In this document: positions 48,148 to 57,200 of the stretch, in pieces
Layout: each line of letters opens with the position of its first letter
Position numbering within the stretch: the first letter of the stretch is position 1
Assembly (NCBI RefSeq): GCF_014648035.1
Contig: NZ_BMQI01000012.1
Coordinates: forward strand, 1-64,000
Direction of reading: 5' to 3'
Length of the DNA stretch: 64,000 bases
Source: Shewanella algicola
GTDB lineage: Bacteria; Pseudomonadota; Gammaproteobacteria; Enterobacterales; Shewanellaceae
Notes under the pieces: model-generated
The model's input: only the letters and a program-made list of their open reading frames with translations
What the model was told of the DNA's origin: nothing
Databases searched by the model: none
Program-made: the position numbers and the translations under genes

Positions 48148-48915
48148 CTAAGCAGCGGTCGAACGAAGTTTCATTAACTGTCTGAACACGAGCGCGCTGA
48201 TCGCTAACGTCGCGACAATCGCAGCGCCACTGGGCAAATCGTAAGTTGCAGACAATAACAGCCCTGCAATATAACCGACGATTCCTACAACATATGCCCA
48301 GGCTAGCTTAGATTTACCGGTATATTTATTTAACGCCAATGCCGGTAATATCAAAGAGCTAAACACTAAGTACACTCCAACTAACTCTACCGATAAGGTA
48401 ATCACTATCGCAAATAAAAAGTAAAAACCAGCACCATCAAGTAGCTGAGGCCTAAGCGTAATTAACGCTAAAATAGCAGCAGACACCACTGCAGGTAACA
48501 CAAGTTGCGACCAACTTACCCACAAAATCTGCCCAGACATTAATTGCTTTAACAGCTCAGCACCATGGGGATCATTCGCCAGCAATAGCATGGCAGCCAC
48601 AGCACTTAACACATAAAAGCAGCCAATCATTGCTTCAAGCTCACCGGTTAGCTTTTTAGCCATCCATGCAATCACGCCAGCACCTGCAAGCGCAAATAAT
48701 GCTGGCATCCACACATGCACAAAAGGCATATCTTCTACACTATGATCCATGTGCGAGACTATTGCCCCTAGTGCTGCAACTTGAGCAATGGCTAAGTCGA
48801 TAAAAATAATACCGCGCTTAAGCACTTGCTGTCCTAACAACACATGAGTCGATAACACCAGCAAACCAGCCACTAACGCTGGCAGCAATATCGATAATAG
48901 CTCAGCATCCAACAT
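48148..48915 (-). CDS. Zinc/manganese ABC transporter permease, ZnuB-like
   Basis: Inner-membrane permease of 255 residues with about eight hydrophobic segments, of the ABC-3 (ZnuB/MntB) family. The segment VLLGQQVLKRGIIFIDLAIAQVAALG and later LVFSSLILPALALN match the family. It is the last gene of the operon, 4 bp after the binding-protein gene. A ZnuC-type ATPase would be required for transport, but none is encoded here. Confidence 0.92.
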   Translation of the reverse strand: MLDAELLSILLPALVAGLLVLSTHVLLGQQVLKRGIIFIDLAIAQVAALGAIVSHMDHSVEDMPFVHVWMPALFALAGAGVIAWMAKKLTGELEAMIGCFYVLSAVAAMLLLANDPHGAELLKQLMSGQILWVSWSQLVLPAVVSAAILALITLRPQLLDGAGFYFLFAIVITLSVELVGVYLVFSSLILPALALNKYTGKSKLAWAYVVGIVGYIAGLLLSATYDLPSGAAIVATLAISALVFRQLMKLRSTAA

Positions 48916-48919
48916 AAGC

Positions 48920-49825
48920 TTATTTCACCCCGTTAAGTAGAGCGAATAAGCTGTCATATAGGCTGAATAAGTCTTTGCTTTGCTCATTCCCACCCACAGA
49001 CATAGGTAGCATCAATACCGGTAAGTTAGCACGTTCACCTAACCATTTTGCACCACGTTCATCTTGATATGACGCCACAATCACCGCCATAACATCACCT
49101 TGCTCAGCGCGAGTCAATAAGCTTGCTAGGTGACTACTTGTGGGGGCTAAACCCGGCTTTGGCTCAAGATCGGCCACTTGCTCGATCCCCGCCCAATGAA
49201 ATAAATAACGGAAGCTAGAATGATAAGCGATGACCTTTTTACCAGCTAATCCTTTAGCCTGCTCTCGCCACTGAGGGATTTTGGCCTGCCAGCGTTGGCT
49301 AAAATCAGCTAATGATTGCTGATATTCGCCGCTGTTTTGCGGATCGAGTTTAATCATCTTTGCACTAAGAGCCTGAGCAATGCTCAGCATACGCTCTGGA
49401 TCTAAGTGTAAGTGAGGGTTACCTTTGGCATGTACGTCACCCATTGAACGATCAACACTCGCCAGCTTATCTAAGGTATCGACTTGTTCTGCTGCAAAAA
49501 ACAACCCTTTATCAGTAGATTTGACCTTGGGGTTAGATGCTTTCATCTGCAGCATAGGCAGCCAGCCGATCTCTAAATCGGCACCCGCACACACCACTAA
49601 ATCTGCCTGGCGCATTTTAGCAATTAAGCTCGGGCGCGCCTGCACTTGATGGGGATCTTGCATGGCTGTCGTTGCCGAATAGATGTCGGCTGAAGGGGCT
49701 AAAGCTTTGGCTAAAGCCGCATATTCAACCTCACAAGCAAATACATTTAGTTCCGCTTTTGCTGTCGCGGTAAACAACAGTGGCATTGCAGCCACTGCTA
49801 AAAGCAATTTAGAATTGATGCGCAC
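48920..49825 (-). CDS. Metal-binding periplasmic protein, ZnuA-like
   Basis: Exported binding protein of 301 residues with a signal peptide ending at ATAKA. Cluster A-I metal-binding residues are placed as expected: QDPHQVQ, a short His loop (GDVHAKGNPHLHLDP), HSSFRYLFHWAG and an Asp near VASYQDERGAKW. The His loop is short compared with E. coli ZnuA. The start is GTG with GGAG six bases upstream, and it overlaps the 3' end of the outer-membrane gene by 17 bp. Zinc is the likely ligand from the context; manganese is not excluded. Confidence 0.9.
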   Translation of the reverse strand: MRINSKLLLAVAAMPLLFTATAKAELNVFACEVEYAALAKALAPSADIYSATTAMQDPHQVQARPSLIAKMRQADLVVCAGADLEIGWLPMLQMKASNPKVKSTDKGLFFAAEQVDTLDKLASVDRSMGDVHAKGNPHLHLDPERMLSIAQALSAKMIKLDPQNSGEYQQSLADFSQRWQAKIPQWREQAKGLAGKKVIAYHSSFRYLFHWAGIEQVADLEPKPGLAPTSSHLASLLTRAEQGDVMAVIVASYQDERGAKWLGERANLPVLMLPMSVGGNEQSKDLFSLYDSLFALLNGVK

Positions 49826-51032
49826 CGTGAGCTCCTAGTGTCATAACGTATTGTAAAGTGAAGATATTATCATCCTCGACCCCATCAAAGTTAGTTCCAT
49901 CTTGATGAGTAAACTGAAAACGAACTGCTGTGAAATGGCTGCTATGCCAAGCAAGACTAACTTCGGTTTCTTTCAGCTTTTGTGGATCGAGGTGATCTTC
50001 GTGGATTTCATAAGTATCCACTTCACCATAACGCACACCAGCGGACCAGCTTGGAGAGAACTGATAAACACTGCTTAAATACCAACCTTCATGATAATCG
50101 TCATCACTGATTTCATGCTCATCCATGTCATCGATATCTTCAACGTGTCCTGGTTCTTCACCAAAAATATCCGTCACCCTGAAGTATTCACCACTAACGG
50201 TTAAGTTCTGATATTTGTAGTTACCATTAGGAGCCCACTTATAGACAAAGTCTGCAATGTAAGTATTCTCACCAGTGTAAGACGCGCTGTGGCTATGTTC
50301 ATGCTCTTCTTCGCCTTCATGCTCTTCTTCGCCTTCATGCTCTTCTTCGCCTTCATGCTCTTCAGCATACGCTAAGCCATTTTCATTGCGTAAATAACTT
50401 AATCCAAGCTGCCAAGAGCTTTCGATACCAATATCACCACCAATTTTGGTTAGTGCAGTAAATACACCTACATCGTCAAAATCACGATCGCCATGTTCAT
50501 CTGCAGCGCGCAAGCTATCCCCAGAGAAGGCTTCAACACCCATGGTCCAGTACAGATCAGTTGGCGCTACGTAACTTAAGCGAATACCATCATCAAAATA
50601 ATGGTTACCTAAAAATGCACGGTATGCGGCTGGTCGCTCAGTAAACGAATCGGTATGTTTATGTTGGTTATTTAAATAACCAATATCAGATAAAAAACGA
50701 CCTGCTCGAGCAGAAAGGCCACTTGGTAGTGCCAGCGTTTGGATAAAGGCTTCTTCCAAATTTAATTCAGTTTCGCCATCAGCCGACTCAATCACGGCTG
50801 TGACTTTACCGTAAAAGTTGTCATCAATATTGGCACTTAACGCTAACTCCGTTTCGCCGAGGCCAAAGCCTTCTTCACGCTCAGCTAAAGGACGATCACC
50901 CGTTTGGTAATAACCATCTAAAACGGCACTAATATTAGGGTTAGTTAAGCTTGAATCCTCAGCCATTGCTGAATAAGAACTAAACGCACATGCTAGTGCT
51001 AATAAAGAAACGCGAGTGTTTAACGCAGACAT
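49809..51032 (-). CDS. Outer-membrane zinc-uptake porin with His-rich repeat
   Basis: Outer-membrane beta-barrel of 407 residues with a signal peptide (ALACAFSSYSAMA) and a C-terminal Phe. Barrel strands begin SAVLDGYYQTGDRPLAER and GLGETELALSANI. A loop carries three tandem EEHEGE units ending in EEHEHSHS, and further His/Asp/Glu-rich stretches follow (DDMDEHEISDDDYHEGWY), a likely zinc-collecting surface loop. It is the second gene of the zinc operon and its 3' end overlaps the binding-protein gene. GGAG lies five bases before the ATG at 51032; the TTG at 51053 is rejected. It may need no TonB, since no TonB box is obvious. Confidence 0.85.
   Translation of the reverse strand: MSALNTRVSLLALACAFSSYSAMAEDSSLTNPNISAVLDGYYQTGDRPLAEREEGFGLGETELALSANIDDNFYGKVTAVIESADGETELNLEEAFIQTLALPSGLSARAGRFLSDIGYLNNQHKHTDSFTERPAAYRAFLGNHYFDDGIRLSYVAPTDLYWTMGVEAFSGDSLRAADEHGDRDFDDVGVFTALTKIGGDIGIESSWQLGLSYLRNENGLAYAEEHEGEEEHEGEEEHEGEEEHEHSHSASYTGENTYIADFVYKWAPNGNYKYQNLTVSGEYFRVTDIFGEEPGHVEDIDDMDEHEISDDDYHEGWYLSSVYQFSPSWSAGVRYGEVDTYEIHEDHLDPQKLKETEVSLAWHSSHFTAVRFQFTHQDGTNFDGVEDDNIFTLQYVMTLGAHGAHQF
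50300..50363. repeat. 18-bp tandem repeat in the porin gene
   Basis: Three full and one partial copy of an 18-bp unit (CATGCTCTTCTTCGCCTT on the plus strand), in frame and coding EEHEGE in the porin. The copies are identical, which suggests recent or unstable expansion. Confidence 0.9.
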
Positions 51033-51117
51033 ATTATCTCCAAAATACAACAAATAGCCGTTATCCGATTTTCATAAACCGATAAATAACGGAAAAATAA
51101 TTAATTACAGTGTTGGA

Positions 51118-51414
51118 CTAACGAGATACAGGCGGGGCACGACTTTGGTAGTAAGCTTGAAATGCGCTAACAAGACAAGGCAATATAAATTGTTGGCGTT
51201 CAAAAGATTGCTTCGTTGCTATAAAAACAAGTTCACTGGTGTGGATTGTTTTATTTAGCTGATGTTGATGAAAACATAAGGTGCAGTGATTTTGCACCCC
51301 ATCATCAAGATGGCGAACCGAGTGCGCAGAGGCAGCAATAGACAATAGGATCAAAATGGCGCTAAGCCAGATCGCAATAGTTTGTCTAATGTGAATGCGT
51401 GAACTCAAAGACAC
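51118..51414 (-). CDS. Small zinc-chaperone-like exported protein
   Basis: Protein of 98 residues with a signal-anchor or signal peptide (TIAIWLSAILILLSIAASAHS) and a likely metal site in HSVRHLDDGVQNHCTLCFHQHQ (CxxC with several His). Proteins of this size next to zinc ABC genes in marine gammaproteobacteria are annotated as ABC-type zinc-uptake zinc chaperones; the placement just upstream of the porin agrees. The start is GTG with a GGAT site. Function is inferred from motif and context. Confidence 0.72.
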   Translation of the reverse strand: MSLSSRIHIRQTIAIWLSAILILLSIAASAHSVRHLDDGVQNHCTLCFHQHQLNKTIHTSELVFIATKQSFERQQFILPCLVSAFQAYYQSRAPPVSR

Positions 51415-51502
51415 TTTAATCCATCAAGTTAATAAAATTAGGTATAAGTGTAAAATAGCCGTGCTTAAAAGCAACAGATAGATTGTGACAATTCATGACG
51501 AA

Positions 51503-51514
51503 GATTATCATTTC
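51503..51514 (-). promoter_or_regulatory. Possible Fur/Zur-type half-site
   Basis: The minus-strand sequence GAAATGATAATC resembles one half of a Zur/Fur box and lies about 90 bp before the zinc operon. The other half is poorly matched, so this is weak. Confidence 0.2.
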
Positions 51515-51638
51515 ACTCATAAACGATTATAAAGTAGTTGATATAGTGATTAATAAAAGCCATTTTAAGATAAGCTTAAGCTGTGACTCATAACATAACG
51601 ACTGATATTCACATAGACAGGCATAAAGGGCTCATTCC

Positions 51639-51764
51639 ATGGCACAATTTATTCGCGAAAACATTGGCATTATCTTAATCATGCTTGTTGTTGGTATCGT
51701 CGTACTGGGCGGAATTTACTATGTTGAGTCGTCTTTAGAAAGCCAAGTTATTGTGGTTGATTAA
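51639..51764 (+). CDS. 41-residue single-pass membrane protein
   Basis: A short open frame with ATG at 51639 and AAGGG eight bases upstream, coding MAQFIRENIGIILIMLVVGI and then a short acidic tail (YYVESSLESQVIVVD). The single hydrophobic helix and charged ends look like a small membrane protein. It lies between the zinc operon and a convergent gene, so it appears monocistronic. No family is recognised; coding is likely from frame and site. Confidence 0.55.
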   Translation: MAQFIRENIGIILIMLVVGIVVLGGIYYVESSLESQVIVVD

Positions 51765-51775
51765 CCATTCACTCA

Positions 51776-52102
51776 TTACAATTTGCTGTCAACGCCGCTG
51801 TCATCAGCTGGCGCTTCAACCATTTTTAAATGATCCATAACGTGCGACAAGCCGACAACAATCACAGCTAATATCACCAAGGGCGTGGTTATCGTCGCAG
51901 CGCCATCAACAAAATAGCCTACTGCGGCTGCAATAACCCCACCATAAAACCCTGCTATTTTGGCCATGGCCAATGATTTATTATGCCCAAGCCACGCACC
52001 ACAATGTGGGCATTTTACTTCAACCGATAACCCTTTACCGCGGCTTTTAGTAACTTTAGCAATCGAAAAATGTTTGTAGCAATGAGCACACTGCAGAGCC
52101 AT
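51776..52102 (-). CDS. Zinc-ribbon membrane protein
   Basis: Protein of 108 residues with an N-terminal zinc ribbon (CAHCYKHF and CPHCGAWLGH, two CxxC pairs) followed by two predicted membrane helices (KIAGFYGGVIAAAVGYFV, PLVILAVIVVGLSHV). The function is unknown. It is convergent with the 41-residue protein gene and divergent from the MscS-type gene. Confidence 0.75.
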   Translation of the reverse strand: MALQCAHCYKHFSIAKVTKSRGKGLSVEVKCPHCGAWLGHNKSLAMAKIAGFYGGVIAAAVGYFVDGAATITTPLVILAVIVVGLSHVMDHLKMVEAPADDSGVDSKL

Positions 52103-52230
52103 GTTGAGTATCCTAAATCAATAATGCGCGCAAGTTTACCAAAATAGCCTCCGAATAGCAGCGCCAACATAGCTACAGTAGTGGTTTTCTATTATCCTAT
52201 TTGCAACTTAGCCACAAAGGACGATCTAAG

Positions 52231-53880
52231 ATGTTACGGACTTTAACTGCTTTATTGATACTGATGACCTCATTTTTGATGGCTCAATCAGCATTAGCAC
52301 AAGACACCGCCCCGCAAATACCCGCCAGCAACAGCACACAAATCGACACTAGCACTTTCAATAAAATATCGTTGTTACAGCAAACCATCAATAATGAAGC
52401 CAAATTACTGCCGAACGCTAAAGGTGAAATTCGTACCATTATTGAATATCGCATTAAGAACAAATCATCTGAACTACGCGATGAAATCGACCAGCTGATA
52501 GCTTCCGGCACAGCCGATCCGCAATATCTGGTATCACTGGTACAAAATCAAATCGATTTTTTAACTAAAGTGATTCACTCGCTTGATTTAGACGTTACTC
52601 AATTAAGGAGTCAATTGGGCAATGATGATGACAGCAAAATTATTGCTGCAATCTCGGATCGCGAGTTTGAACGCGACCATTACCTCAAAGCAACATTCGA
52701 AACCCTACAATGGGCAGAAAAGTTAAACCTTAATGTCAGCCAGCAAAAACAAACCTTCACAGAATTTATGCTGCTACGTGCTGACCAATTTGACAGTTTA
52801 GTTCGATACACCCAGGACGAATTACAAAAAGCCGTCGCAGAAGCTAGCGCCGCGGGAGCAGACATTAGCTCAGAGCAAAAAGCCAAGGTGGTGGTTTTCA
52901 AAGAACGCTTAGAACAAAGCAGCTCAAGCTTAGCCAGCTCTGCCTTTATTCTTGAAGGTTTAGGCAAAGATGTCTCGCAAATAAAGCAAACGTTATTTAG
53001 CATTTCAGGTGACATCACCCAAGATGTGCTTAATTTCAGCGTTGCCTCAAACTTACTGCAAGGCTGGGCTAAAGTGTTAAAAAATCAAACCATCAATAAC
53101 GGTCCTAGCCTCACCTTCAAAATAGTGGTGTTTTTACTCATTCTGTTTATTACCAGTCTCGTCGCAAAAATCGTCACTAAAATTATATCAAAAACAGTTC
53201 GCGCATCTAAACTGCAATTTAGCCAATTACTGCAAGAGTTTTTTATCTCGCTATCGAGTAAAGTTGTTTACGCTCTAGGGGTATTAATTGCGTTGTCACA
53301 GCTTGGTTTTGAGCTTGGGCCATTACTGGCAGGCTTTGGTATTGCTGGGGTAATTATTGGTTTTGCATTACAAGACACACTGTCAAACTTTGCTTCAGGT
53401 ATGATGATCTTAATTTATCGTCCCTTTGATGTCGGCGACTTAATTAACGCCGCTGGGGTGACAGGCCGAGTTAGCCACATGAGCTTAGTGTCGACCACCA
53501 TCAAAACACTCGACAACCAACGCTTAATTGTGCCCAACAATAAAATTTGGGGCGACACCATTAATAACATCACCGCTGAACGGCAACGCCGCGTCGATTT
53601 AGTTTTTGGAATTGGTTATGGCGATGACATTCCACATGCTGAAAAGATTTTAAAAAGCATTGTTGAGCAGCACCCTAAAGTGCAAGCGACACCTGAACCT
53701 ATTGTAAGATTACACACATTAGGCGAGTCATCAGTGGACTTTGTTGTAAGACCCTGGGTAAAACCTGATGACTACTGGGAAGTATACTGGGACATTACCC
53801 GCGAAGTTAAAATGCGCTTTGACGCTGAAGGCGTCAGCATCCCGTTCCCGCAGCGCGATGTGCATATTTACCAAAAGTAA
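52231..53880 (+). CDS. MscS-family mechanosensitive channel
   Basis: Inner-membrane channel of 549 residues with a signal peptide (ALLILMTSFLMAQSALAQ), a periplasmic helical region of about 250 residues and then the MscS core: FKIVVFLLILFITSLVAKI, GLALL-like helix SKVVYALGVLIALSQLGFELGP, pore helix GFGIAGVIIGFALQDTLSNFASG and the beta domain (VGDLINAAGVTGRVSHMSL). It probably releases solutes on hypo-osmotic shock. The long periplasmic part puts it between MscS and MscK types. The ATG at 52231 begins the signal peptide and has AAGGA upstream. Confidence 0.94.
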   Translation: MLRTLTALLILMTSFLMAQSALAQDTAPQIPASNSTQIDTSTFNKISLLQQTINNEAKLLPNAKGEIRTIIEYRIKNKSSELRDEIDQLIASGTADPQYLVSLVQNQIDFLTKVIHSLDLDVTQLRSQLGNDDDSKIIAAISDREFERDHYLKATFETLQWAEKLNLNVSQQKQTFTEFMLLRADQFDSLVRYTQDELQKAVAEASAAGADISSEQKAKVVVFKERLEQSSSSLASSAFILEGLGKDVSQIKQTLFSISGDITQDVLNFSVASNLLQGWAKVLKNQTINNGPSLTFKIVVFLLILFITSLVAKIVTKIISKTVRASKLQFSQLLQEFFISLSSKVVYALGVLIALSQLGFELGPLLAGFGIAGVIIGFALQDTLSNFASGMMILIYRPFDVGDLINAAGVTGRVSHMSLVSTTIKTLDNQRLIVPNNKIWGDTINNITAERQRRVDLVFGIGYGDDIPHAEKILKSIVEQHPKVQATPEPIVRLHTLGESSVDFVVRPWVKPDDYWEVYWDITREVKMRFDAEGVSIPFPQRDVHIYQK

Positions 53881-53892
53881 TCACGCCCAAAC

Positions 53893-53926
53893 AAAAAAGC
53901 TCAAGCCATATGACTTGAGCTTTTTT
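53893..53926. terminator. Bidirectional terminator
   Basis: Hairpin AAAAAAGCTCAAG / CTTGAGCTTTTTT between the MscS gene and the convergent MaoC-like gene. Confidence 0.85.
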
Positions 53927-53941
53927 ATTGCATTATCAAAA

Positions 53942-54808
53942 CTAAAGGTAAGTCACGCTACCGTGTAAATGCGGCCTACGACCTTTCGCATCACGCATTT
54001 CAAAGCTTTTGCCATTGTCGATACTTTCAAAGGCAAACGTCACTTCCGATGGCATAAATACCGGTAATTTAAATTCAACATCAACCTGAAAAGCGCGTTC
54101 ACCAATGTGCGGCATCAATTGCGATAACGCCCGGGCTTTTGACCACATACCATGAGCGAGTACTCGTTCAAAACCAAAGCGTTTAGACAATAATGGGTGC
54201 AAATGTATCAAATTATAATCACCCGATGCTTTAGCATAACGGCGGCCTAAGTCTTCGGTTAAACGCCATTGCTGAACGTTTTCCCAAGCCATTGCCGATG
54301 CCTTAGGCGGGCGAGTACGACGACCAGTTGATTCAATACGATATAAATAGGTCGACAATGCCTGCCACACTAACTCATCTGCAACAAACACCTTAGACAC
54401 TAGGTCAAACTCAAGCCCCGAGTCAGTATGACGACTGTCGGTGAGTTCACATTGTACAGTTAAATTTTCATCTGCATGCACTGGACGGAACGCACTAATA
54501 CTGTTTTTTAAATGGATCATCCCCAACAATGGGAAAGTTACCGCTTTATGCGTAAAAATAGTCGCATGTAACCGAAAAGCCCACACATATAAATAGGTTG
54601 GTGGCAGTATTGAACCATCAAAGTCAAAACCACACACTTCAGCATATTGACGAATTTTCTCTGGCGACGCTATCACGTTCGACGCTTGCACATAAATGTT
54701 CGGCAATGGCTTTTGATCCCATCCGGGTTTACGTCCGAACAAGATTTTGCGATACAGAGACAAAAGCGAAGGCATCGCTTTTAATTCAATAGCATAGTCG
54801 TGGCTCAC
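53942..54808 (-). CDS. MaoC-like dehydratase
   Basis: Protein of 288 residues with a double hot-dog arrangement. The C-terminal half has the hydratase-2 motif GDYNLIHLHPLLSKRFGF with the catalytic Asp and His, then VLAHGMWSKA. The N-terminal half (PPTYLYVWAFRLH) resembles the FAS1-type partner domain. It probably hydrates or dehydrates enoyl/hydroxyacyl thioesters; the substrate is unknown. The start is GTG with AAGG nine bases upstream. Confidence 0.88.
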   Translation of the reverse strand: MSHDYAIELKAMPSLLSLYRKILFGRKPGWDQKPLPNIYVQASNVIASPEKIRQYAEVCGFDFDGSILPPTYLYVWAFRLHATIFTHKAVTFPLLGMIHLKNSISAFRPVHADENLTVQCELTDSRHTDSGLEFDLVSKVFVADELVWQALSTYLYRIESTGRRTRPPKASAMAWENVQQWRLTEDLGRRYAKASGDYNLIHLHPLLSKRFGFERVLAHGMWSKARALSQLMPHIGERAFQVDVEFKLPVFMPSEVTFAFESIDNGKSFEMRDAKGRRPHLHGSVTYL

Positions 54809-55062
54809 AATGATTTACCTTAAATAGGCAGCCCAAACTGATGCGCTGCAAAAAAGTGAATCGTTTATTATACCTTACAGAGTCTTAGTTACTAAACTGC
54901 TAATTGATTATTACGTTTAAATCTTAGTATGGTTAATCGTTATTTTGATGTTATCGACAAATCTTATTTACCTTATTAATACAATTACTGATTTTTCTTT
55001 ACCTTTTTTAAGTCAAAATGAGACAATTGTTCTATTCAACCTGACCACAATTGTATTCCACA

Positions 55063-55842
55063 GTGCAAGATAAAAACTTCGATAAACTTAGCCTCAAATT
55101 TGCGAAAAACATTTACGGCACAACTAAAGGTGAAATTCGCGCAGCCGTATTATGGCGTGACTTAGCTCCTGCATTAACAAACCTTGAACCACCTCGTCTG
55201 CGCATATTAGATGCTGGCGGCGGCTTTGGTTTCTTAAGTCAAAAGCTCGCGGCTTTAGGCCATGATGTGGTGCTTTGTGATATTTCGGAGCAAATGCTTG
55301 CGTTAGCTAAACAGCAAATTGCCGAGTCTGACACCCCCTTATCAATTGAATTAGTCCATAGCCCTATTCAAGCATTAACCGTTGAACAGTTTGGGCAATT
55401 TGACGTTATTTTATGCCATGCCGTTGCCGAATGGCTTATCGATGCTAAAAGCACCTTGCAAGGCTTATTGAAACTGCTAAAACCTAGCGGCTTATTTTCA
55501 TTGATGTTTTATAATAAAGAAGCACTGCGTTTTCACAGTTTAGTGTCGGGTAATTTTGATTATGTACAGCGTGATCTTGTGGTTAAAAAGAAGATTGGTT
55601 TAACCCCTACTCACCCTTTATACATCGAAGATGTGCGTCAATGGTTTAACGAATGGCAAATGCACATCCAGACTCAATCTGGAGTGAGGGTTATAAACGA
55701 TTATTTAAAACAGCATTTGCCGCCTAATTTTGACACTCAGCAATTGATTGAAATGGAATTAGCCTATTCACAACGCGAGCCCTATTTATCGCTCGGTCGT
55801 TATGTACATTTTTTAGGGCAATCATCAACCACACCATCGTAA
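55063..55842 (+). CDS. cmoM: tRNA cmo5U methyltransferase CmoM
   Basis: SAM-dependent methyltransferase that methylates 5-carboxymethoxyuridine at the tRNA wobble position (mcmo5U). It matches E. coli CmoM (formerly SmtA) from VQDKNFDKLSLKFAKNIYGTTKG on, with the SAM site ILDAGGGFGFLSQKLA and the late motif FNYDYVQ-like NFDYVQRDLVVKKKIGL. The GTG at 55063 gives 259 residues and matches the E. coli start; a TTG at 55051 gives four more. Neither has a strong ribosome-binding site. Confidence 0.93.
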   Translation: MQDKNFDKLSLKFAKNIYGTTKGEIRAAVLWRDLAPALTNLEPPRLRILDAGGGFGFLSQKLAALGHDVVLCDISEQMLALAKQQIAESDTPLSIELVHSPIQALTVEQFGQFDVILCHAVAEWLIDAKSTLQGLLKLLKPSGLFSLMFYNKEALRFHSLVSGNFDYVQRDLVVKKKIGLTPTHPLYIEDVRQWFNEWQMHIQTQSGVRVINDYLKQHLPPNFDTQQLIEMELAYSQREPYLSLGRYVHFLGQSSTTPS

Positions 55843-55861
55843 TGATTGCCACGAATTGAGA

Positions 55862-56770
55862 TTAGCATTGTAATAAGGTGCAGCGCGTTACGGTGGCACC
55901 TTGTTGTCTCAACAATTCAGGAATGGCCTGTTGACCAACAATATGTCCCGCACCGACCACAATAAATAAGTGCTCTTGCGCTTTACCTTGTAGCAATTGG
56001 ATAATCTTTTGGCTCATGGTGTGATTGCGCTTCCAGAGTAACTTGTCTAAAAACTCATCCGACTCTCCGGCCTGCGACTCCATAATAGTGGCCAGTGCAT
56101 CAGCATCGCCTTGACGCCAAGCATTGATCAAATCAAGCATTTCTGCATCACTGGCATTAATGGCTTCATCGAGCATTTCCAGTTGGGTTTTATGTGAAAA
56201 CGATGAAATCAATTCAAATTGAAACTCAATACTTTCAAGCTCAATCAGTGCTTTACTGCTGCGATTTTCAGTAAAATAAGTATCAACCCCTTGCTCTGTA
56301 CTGTAACCAAGCTCAGCAAAACGACTGACACTGATTTTAGTTGACTGAAGCCAAGGAGCATATGGCGTTAACGCCTGACACATCGCCTGATGACTTAAGC
56401 AATATTGTTGGCGTGTGGCATCAACATCTGCTGCAATATCGGCAGACAACGCACCATATTGTTGTAATAACGCACCCGCATTCCCCTGGGACACATCAGC
56501 CTCAATGACCAAGGCGTCAGACTGCTTAAAAGCTGACTCTATATGCTGCCCTAATGGGTAAAAATCTGCACGCCCAATATGGATAGAACCTAACAAATAC
56601 GCCTGCTGATCTTGATAATTAATTTTATAAAATACTGGTGAGTCTAATGCCGCTACAGGCCATACTGCCGCACATAAAATCAGGGCGATAACACGACCGC
56701 AATGTTGCTGTAAACGACGATTAATCAAGCTGATATTCAAATTAAACCGACTTTTCCTTGTTGCCTGCAT
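55862..56770 (-). CDS. TraB/GumN-family exported protein (YbaP-like)
   Basis: Protein of 302 residues with an N-terminal hydrophobic helix (GRVIALILCAAVWPVAALD) and the TraB/GumN core: AYLLGSIHIGRADFYPLG, DALVIEADVSQG and the late motif HLFIVVGAGHIVG. Distant relatives are membrane-linked proteases (Tiki-like) with conserved GxxH and catalytic Glu; activity here is not proven. AAGGAG lies before the ATG. The substrate is unknown. Confidence 0.88.
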   Translation of the reverse strand: MQATRKSRFNLNISLINRRLQQHCGRVIALILCAAVWPVAALDSPVFYKINYQDQQAYLLGSIHIGRADFYPLGQHIESAFKQSDALVIEADVSQGNAGALLQQYGALSADIAADVDATRQQYCLSHQAMCQALTPYAPWLQSTKISVSRFAELGYSTEQGVDTYFTENRSSKALIELESIEFQFELISSFSHKTQLEMLDEAINASDAEMLDLINAWRQGDADALATIMESQAGESDEFLDKLLWKRNHTMSQKIIQLLQGKAQEHLFIVVGAGHIVGQQAIPELLRQQGATVTRCTLLQC

Positions 56771-56822
56771 AGCAGCTCCTTATAATTAGTCATATTCTTT
56801 GCACAAGCACCATGGGGCAATT

Positions 56823-57131
56823 ATGCCGTACACCAATGTTTTTCTACAGATAAAAGAAAACCTGCAAATAGCCTACCGACAAGCAATTGATTCTGACGCT
56901 CGTCTTGATGAATTACGTAAAGCAGGCCACGGTAAATTTGTTGCCATATTTACTGAAGATCAAGGTTTTACTGAAAACAGCAATCGCTTTTTACCTTATG
57001 TTCAAGAGCTGGTTGCCGAGTTTGATGCCATGCAAAATAGCGCTCATGTTGCCCCTGAAACACTCGAAGTCTTTGTTAAAAAGCTTGCCACGCTTCTGCA
57101 AACCCTACAAGTGTTTAAGCTTTCGAAGTAA
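56823..57131 (+). CDS. Small helical protein of unknown function
   Basis: Protein of 102 residues from the ATG at 56823, preceded by GGGG. It begins MPYTNVFLQIKENLQIAYRQ and is mainly helical and charged with no signal or membrane segment. No family is recognised. It has its own terminator and is divergent from the TraB/GumN gene. An ATG at 56799 would add eight residues without a site. Confidence 0.68.
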   Translation: MPYTNVFLQIKENLQIAYRQAIDSDARLDELRKAGHGKFVAIFTEDQGFTENSNRFLPYVQELVAEFDAMQNSAHVAPETLEVFVKKLATLLQTLQVFKLSK

Positions 57132-57153
57132 TCTAACTGGCAGATTAAAAAAT

Positions 57154-57185
57154 AAAAGCTCCCATTGAGGAGCTTTTGCTTTTTT
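57154..57185. terminator. Bidirectional terminator
   Basis: Hairpin AAAAGCTCC / GGAGCTTTT followed by TTTTT, between two convergent genes. Confidence 0.7.
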
Positions 57186-57200
57186 AGCGTAAAATGAAAA

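Noticed and set aside
50300..50363. Short tandem repeat considered as a CRISPR array
   Set aside because: The 18-bp units are directly adjacent without spacers and code a repeated peptide in frame.
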